From the NCBI GenBank assembly GCA_000403255.2, contig KE159592.1, forward strand, positions 186,001 to 250,000: DNA of 64,000 nt. Reading direction: 5' to 3'. Below the pieces are notes generated by a model, which was given only the letters and a program-made list of their open reading frames with translations, was not told where the DNA came from and made no database searches. Positions 60,806 to 64,000 of the stretch are shown in pieces (position 1 is the stretch's first letter; each line of letters opens with the position of its first letter). The translations under genes were made by a program, and so were the position numbers. The stretch comes from Lachnospiraceae bacterium 3-1 (GTDB lineage: Bacteria > Bacillota > Clostridia > Lachnospirales > Lachnospiraceae).

Positions 60806-62651
60806 GACAGACACCTCCTTGAAATGCGGCAGCTCCACAGCCATTGCATTGTTGCTTGCAGTTTAAAGTAACTTCACCCTTTTTCGCCCGCTCCCATTCG
60901 CGTACCAAAAATTTTTTCGTCACCCCGCAGTCGATAAAATCCCATGGGAAAATCTCATCTATCCTTCGGATACGCTGATTGTAAAATTCAATGGAAACAC
61001 CGCATTCCTGAAAGGCTTCCATCCATTTTTGATTGTCAAAAAATTCACTCCAGGCATCAAAGATACAACCTTTTTCATATGCTTTTTGTAATACCTGCCC
61101 TACCCTTCGATCGCCTCTGGCAAACACTCCTTCTAGAACGGTAACGTCAGCCTCATGCCAGTTATACTTTAAGCTCTTGCGGTTTAACTGCCCTTTCATC
61201 TCTTCGTTGACAATTCTTGCTCTTGCCAGATATTCCTCTTTTTCATACATGGGAGCCCACTGGAAGGGGGTAAAAGGTTTGGGTACAAAAAAGGAGGCGC
61301 TGATGGTTATCTGGCATTTACCATTTCGTTTCTCTTTTGGAATCTCATAATATTTGCGAGCAATTCTATCGGCCAGCCGAGGAATGTCCCTCATATCCTC
61401 CTCTGTTTCTGTGGGAAGTCCAAGCATAAAGTATAGCTTTACCTTCTGCCATCCTCCTTCGAAAGCCAATCCTGCCCCATCCAAAATAATTGCTTCAGTC
61501 AGTCCTTTGTTGATCACATCCCTCAGACGCTGGGAGCCTGCTTCTGGTGCGAATGTCAGGCTGCTTTTACGGATATCCTGTACCTTGCTCATGACCTCTA
61601 GGGAAAAAGCATCAATCCGCAGGGAAGGCAGGGAAATATTCACCCCTTGCTCCTTGGAGGCAATCAAATAATTGATGAGTTCCGAAAGCTGGCTGTAATC
61701 ACTGGAGCTTAAAGAGCTTAAGGATATTTCTTCATGTCCAGTATTTTGAAGCATCTCATGGGCACATTCCTTTAACATATTCACGTTCCGCTCTCTGGTA
61801 GGACGGTAAATCATGCCTGCCTGACAAAAACGGCATCCCCGAATACATCCTCTTTGGATTTCTAAGACAACTCTATCCTGGGTTGCTTTGATAAAAGGAA
61901 CTAATGGTTTTCTAGGATATGCAGCATTACTTAAATCCATTTCAATTTCTTTTTTTACAACTGCTGGAACATCTTCGTATTTGGGATGAAAGCTGGCGAT
62001 GGTTCCATCCTCATGGTACACCACTTCATAGAGAGAGGGCGCATAAATTCCTGGGAGTTTACAGGCTTCGCGCAAAAATTCCTGTCTTGTCCCTCCTCTT
62101 TCCTTCCAAGACTTGTATAAATCAAATAATTCATCATATCGGGTCTCTCCTTCACCGATATAGAACAAATCAAAAAAGTCTGCCAAAGGTTCTGGATTAT
62201 AGGTACAGGGGCCTCCCCCAATCACAATGGGGTGTTGTTCCGTCCGCTTTGACGATAACAATGGAATCTGACTCAAATCCAAAATTTGCAGAATATTCGT
62301 GTAGCACATTTCATACTGTATTGTAATGCCCAGAAAATCCACATCTTTTACTGGAGACTGGGTTTCTAGCGTAAACAGCGGTATTTTTTGTTCTTTCATG
62401 ATTTTATGCAAATCACTCCAGGGAGAATATACTCGTTCACAGTAAATATCATCCCTTTGATTGAACATATCATATAGGATCTGTATGCCTAAATGTGACA
62501 TGCCAATCTCATACACGTCTGGAAAGCACAGGGCAAAACGGATTGCCACCTCTTCTAGGTCTTTTTTTACCATATTGACTTCATTACCAATGTATCTGGC
62601 TGGTTTGTCAATATGCAATAATATTTCATCGCTTAAAGCTAATTGTCTCAT
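60789..62651 (-). CDS. TIGR03960-family B12-binding-domain radical SAM protein
   Basis: 620 aa from the ATG of MRQLALSDEILLHIDK; upstream in-frame ATGs are not conserved. An N-terminal B12-binding-like segment (about 30-210, FPDVYEIGMSHLGIQILYD and IVIGGGPCTYNPEP) is followed by the radical SAM core with the cluster motif RGCIRGCRFCQAGMIYRP and GLPTETEEDMRDIPRLA. A short C-terminal tail has CKQQCNGCGAAAF, likely an extra cluster or zinc site. It forms a set with the DUF2344 gene and rng, found in many Clostridia. Its reaction is not established. Confidence 0.9.
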   Translation of the reverse strand: MRQLALSDEILLHIDKPARYIGNEVNMVKKDLEEVAIRFALCFPDVYEIGMSHLGIQILYDMFNQRDDIYCERVYSPWSDLHKIMKEQKIPLFTLETQSPVKDVDFLGITIQYEMCYTNILQILDLSQIPLLSSKRTEQHPIVIGGGPCTYNPEPLADFFDLFYIGEGETRYDELFDLYKSWKERGGTRQEFLREACKLPGIYAPSLYEVVYHEDGTIASFHPKYEDVPAVVKKEIEMDLSNAAYPRKPLVPFIKATQDRVVLEIQRGCIRGCRFCQAGMIYRPTRERNVNMLKECAHEMLQNTGHEEISLSSLSSSDYSQLSELINYLIASKEQGVNISLPSLRIDAFSLEVMSKVQDIRKSSLTFAPEAGSQRLRDVINKGLTEAIILDGAGLAFEGGWQKVKLYFMLGLPTETEEDMRDIPRLADRIARKYYEIPKEKRNGKCQITISASFFVPKPFTPFQWAPMYEKEEYLARARIVNEEMKGQLNRKSLKYNWHEADVTVLEGVFARGDRRVGQVLQKAYEKGCIFDAWSEFFDNQKWMEAFQECGVSIEFYNQRIRRIDEIFPWDFIDCGVTKKFLVREWERAKKGEVTLNCKQQCNGCGAAAFQGGVCLEHQN

Positions 62652-62730
62652 TATTTTCCATCCCTTTTTTGAATTCTCCACTGCGCTCATTATAACAATA
62701 CCTGTTCTGTTTCGCAATAAAATTTTCATG

Positions 62731-63561
62731 CTAAAGTAGCTTTAATTTTTCAAAGGCCGCATATAAGCCATCTTCTGTTACCGATGGACAAACCATATCA
62801 GCAATTTTTAAAAGAGAAGGACTTCCATTGGCCATACAAACCCCCATTTCCACAGCCAAAAGCATCTCCAAGTCATTCATGCTGTCTCCAAAAGCAATGG
62901 TATCCTCTTTGGAAATTCCCAAGAATTCACATAATCTTTTTACCGCGCTTCCCTTATCAAAAGCCTTACTTGATAATTCCCCATTTACGATTCCGCAGGT
63001 ATCCGCATCCTGTATGCAAAAATCAAATTCTTCCTGTAGGATCTGCATGGGTTTCTCCAGGCGTTTGGCTCCACGACTCATAAATGCCATACCATAAATG
63101 GGCTCGCCATCGTATTCTGACATAGGACGAATATCCAGTTCATTTTCAATTTGAATCCGCCACCGCAGCAGCTCACTGTTGGCTTTGGATTGCATATTCT
63201 CTGCTAGAAATTCCTTAAAGCCCTCGTCAGTATAACTATGATTTTTGCCGCCTATGGTACGATAAATCCCACTTTCCTTAAAAACATCCAGCACTCTCGT
63301 CTGTTGTTCTGGAGTCATTGGACAGTCGTAAACCACCTGGCCCTTATACTCTATGTAGCCACCAGCGCTGGCAACTAGCCCATCAAAGCCAAACTGCAGC
63401 ACAGGAAAAAGCATCCCATAATTCCTCCCGGAACACAATACTACTTTATGCCCCTTTTCCCTGGCTCTTTGAACTGCATCAACCGCAGATTGGGGCGGAA
63501 CATTTTTCCCTGGTTCAGTGAGTGTACCATCAATATCCAAAAATATTAATTTCTGATCCAT
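62731..63561 (-). CDS. Cof-type HAD-IIB phosphatase
   Basis: 276 aa. Motif [15 protein letters not shown], motif II VVLCSGRNYG, motif III Lys in DKGSAVKRL and motif IV FGDSMNDLEML are all present; the cap (about 85-195) is of the C2B type. Such enzymes dephosphorylate sugar or nucleotide phosphates with broad specificity. GGAGATTATT precedes the ATG. It is divergent from the PTS gene at the window's right edge; a sugar-phosphate substrate is possible but unproven. Confidence 0.9.
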   Translation of the reverse strand: MDQKLIFLDIDGTLTEPGKNVPPQSAVDAVQRAREKGHKVVLCSGRNYGMLFPVLQFGFDGLVASAGGYIEYKGQVVYDCPMTPEQQTRVLDVFKESGIYRTIGGKNHSYTDEGFKEFLAENMQSKANSELLRWRIQIENELDIRPMSEYDGEPIYGMAFMSRGAKRLEKPMQILQEEFDFCIQDADTCGIVNGELSSKAFDKGSAVKRLCEFLGISKEDTIAFGDSMNDLEMLLAVEMGVCMANGSPSLLKIADMVCPSVTEDGLYAAFEKLKLL

Positions 63562-63722
63562 AATAATCTCCTTATTCGTGTTATGAACTCGTTTTCATTT
63601 TGTTTATTATATTGTTGGGAAATCCTTCTGTCAATCCATGATCCTTCTTTTTCTGTTTTTCACAAAATGATTCTCACCTTTTTGTGAAAAATGCTATTTT
63701 TATAATTTTTTTCTCTGTAATA

Positions 63723-63773
63723 TTGACTTTCCATCTATTTACGTGTTATTCTCCTTCCACAATGAACACGTGT
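63723..63773 (+). promoter_or_regulatory. Promoter and possible operator of the PTS gene
   Basis: TTGACT (63723), 17 bases, TTATTC (63746). ACGTGTT (63741) and AACACGT (63765) form an inverted repeat overlapping the -10. A separate hairpin TTTTTCACAAAA/TTTTTGTGAAAAA lies at about 63657-63692. Regulation by a sugar repressor is inferred. Confidence 0.45.
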
Positions 63774-63829
63774 ACATTATGTAATTTTTTCTTTGGTCTA
63801 ACGAAAGAATTATTAAGAAGGAGGAAACT

Positions 63830-64000
63830 ATGAACTACGATTATGCAAAGATAGCAAAAGAAGTAATTCAAGCCGTTGGCGGATCAGAAAACATCAAATC
63901 TGCCGCCCATTGCGCCACACGCCTGCGCCTCATTGTGGCAGACCGTTCTTTGGCAGACGATGAAAAGGTTGGTGAAATTGACGCTGTAAAAGGAACCTTT
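63830..64000 (+). CDS. PTS sugar transporter EIIB domain, start of gene, cut by window edge
   Basis: 57 N-terminal codons. MNYDYAKIAKEVIQAVGG and AHCATRLRLIV are the opening of an EIIB domain of the glucose/beta-glucoside type, in which Cys28 takes the phosphate from EIIA. The full protein would continue as EIIBC, perhaps with EIIA. AAGGAGGAAACT precedes the ATG. The sugar (trehalose, sucrose, beta-glucoside or N-acetylglucosamine) cannot be decided from this part. Confidence 0.88.
   Translation, partial: MNYDYAKIAKEVIQAVGGSENIKSAAHCATRLRLIVADRSLADDEKVGEIDAVKGTF

Overview
The window looks like a chromosomal segment of a spore-forming anaerobic Firmicute, most likely Lachnospiraceae (Blautia/Dorea/Ruminococcus-like gut Clostridia). 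The evidence is the sporulation genes gpr and spoIIP beside rpsT and lepA, the ribosomal cluster rplU-prp-rpmA-obg with a prp-type L27 N-terminus, two radical SAM proteins next to RNase G, a 2-hydroxyacyl-CoA dehydratase activator, a hemerythrin protein, strong AGGAGG ribosome binding sites and moderate-to-low GC. Species cannot be fixed from sequence alone.

Layout. 1-6.5 kb is core: lepA (partial), a CorA-type transporter, spoIIP, gpr, rpsT, holA, a thioredoxin-fold protein and ahpC. At 6.7 kb a 67-aa peptide gene carries three Cys-x6-Cys repeats and ends in a strong terminator. From 6.95 to 26.1 kb lies an AT-rich accessory island bracketed by a 40-bp direct repeat (39/40 identical); the right copy is the 3' end of comEC. 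26.1-34.3 kb holds comEC, a GerMN lipoprotein, a histidine kinase/response regulator pair, comEA-like, a small transporter and a hemerythrin-receiver fusion. 34.5-41.8 kb is the arginine cluster argC-GNAT-argJ-(membrane protein)-argB-argD, divergent from argG. 41.9-54.1 kb holds a MORN lipoprotein, a DUF2225 protein, glnS, a rhomboid-like membrane protein, a LysM protein, a 1420-aa dehydratase activator, a GNAT enzyme, a DUF4097 protein and lexA. 54.2-63.6 kb is rsfS-yqeK-nadD-yhbY-obg-rpmA-prp-rplU-rng-radical SAM pair and a HAD phosphatase. The window ends in the start of a PTS EIIB gene.

The island is the main discovery. I read it as a quorum-sensing-controlled RiPP system in three minus-strand transcription units. 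Unit 1 (25.9 to 16.5 kb) has two tandem 55-aa Cys-rich precursors, three radical SAM/SPASM enzymes, an ABC exporter, a BceAB-like ABC pair and a 154-aa protein of unknown function. Unit 2 (16.3 to 12.8 kb) encodes AgrB, a LytTR response regulator, an AgrC-like kinase and a 53-aa AgrD autoinducer precursor too short for routine gene calling. Unit 3 (12.0 to 7.2 kb) has a metK fragment, a subtilisin-like protease, a third precursor with the same Cys layout and a second FtsX-type ABC transporter. Each unit is preceded by a pair of 9-bp direct repeats spaced exactly 12 bp apart, followed 27-28 bp later by a -10-like hexamer. This is the geometry expected of an AgrA/LytTR operator. The inferred circuit is: autoinducer made by AgrB from AgrD, sensed by AgrC, relayed to the LytTR regulator, which switches on its own operon, the precursor/maturase/export operon and the protease/third-precursor operon. 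Relics of a group II intron, an IS110-type and possibly an IS66-type transposase lie inside the island.
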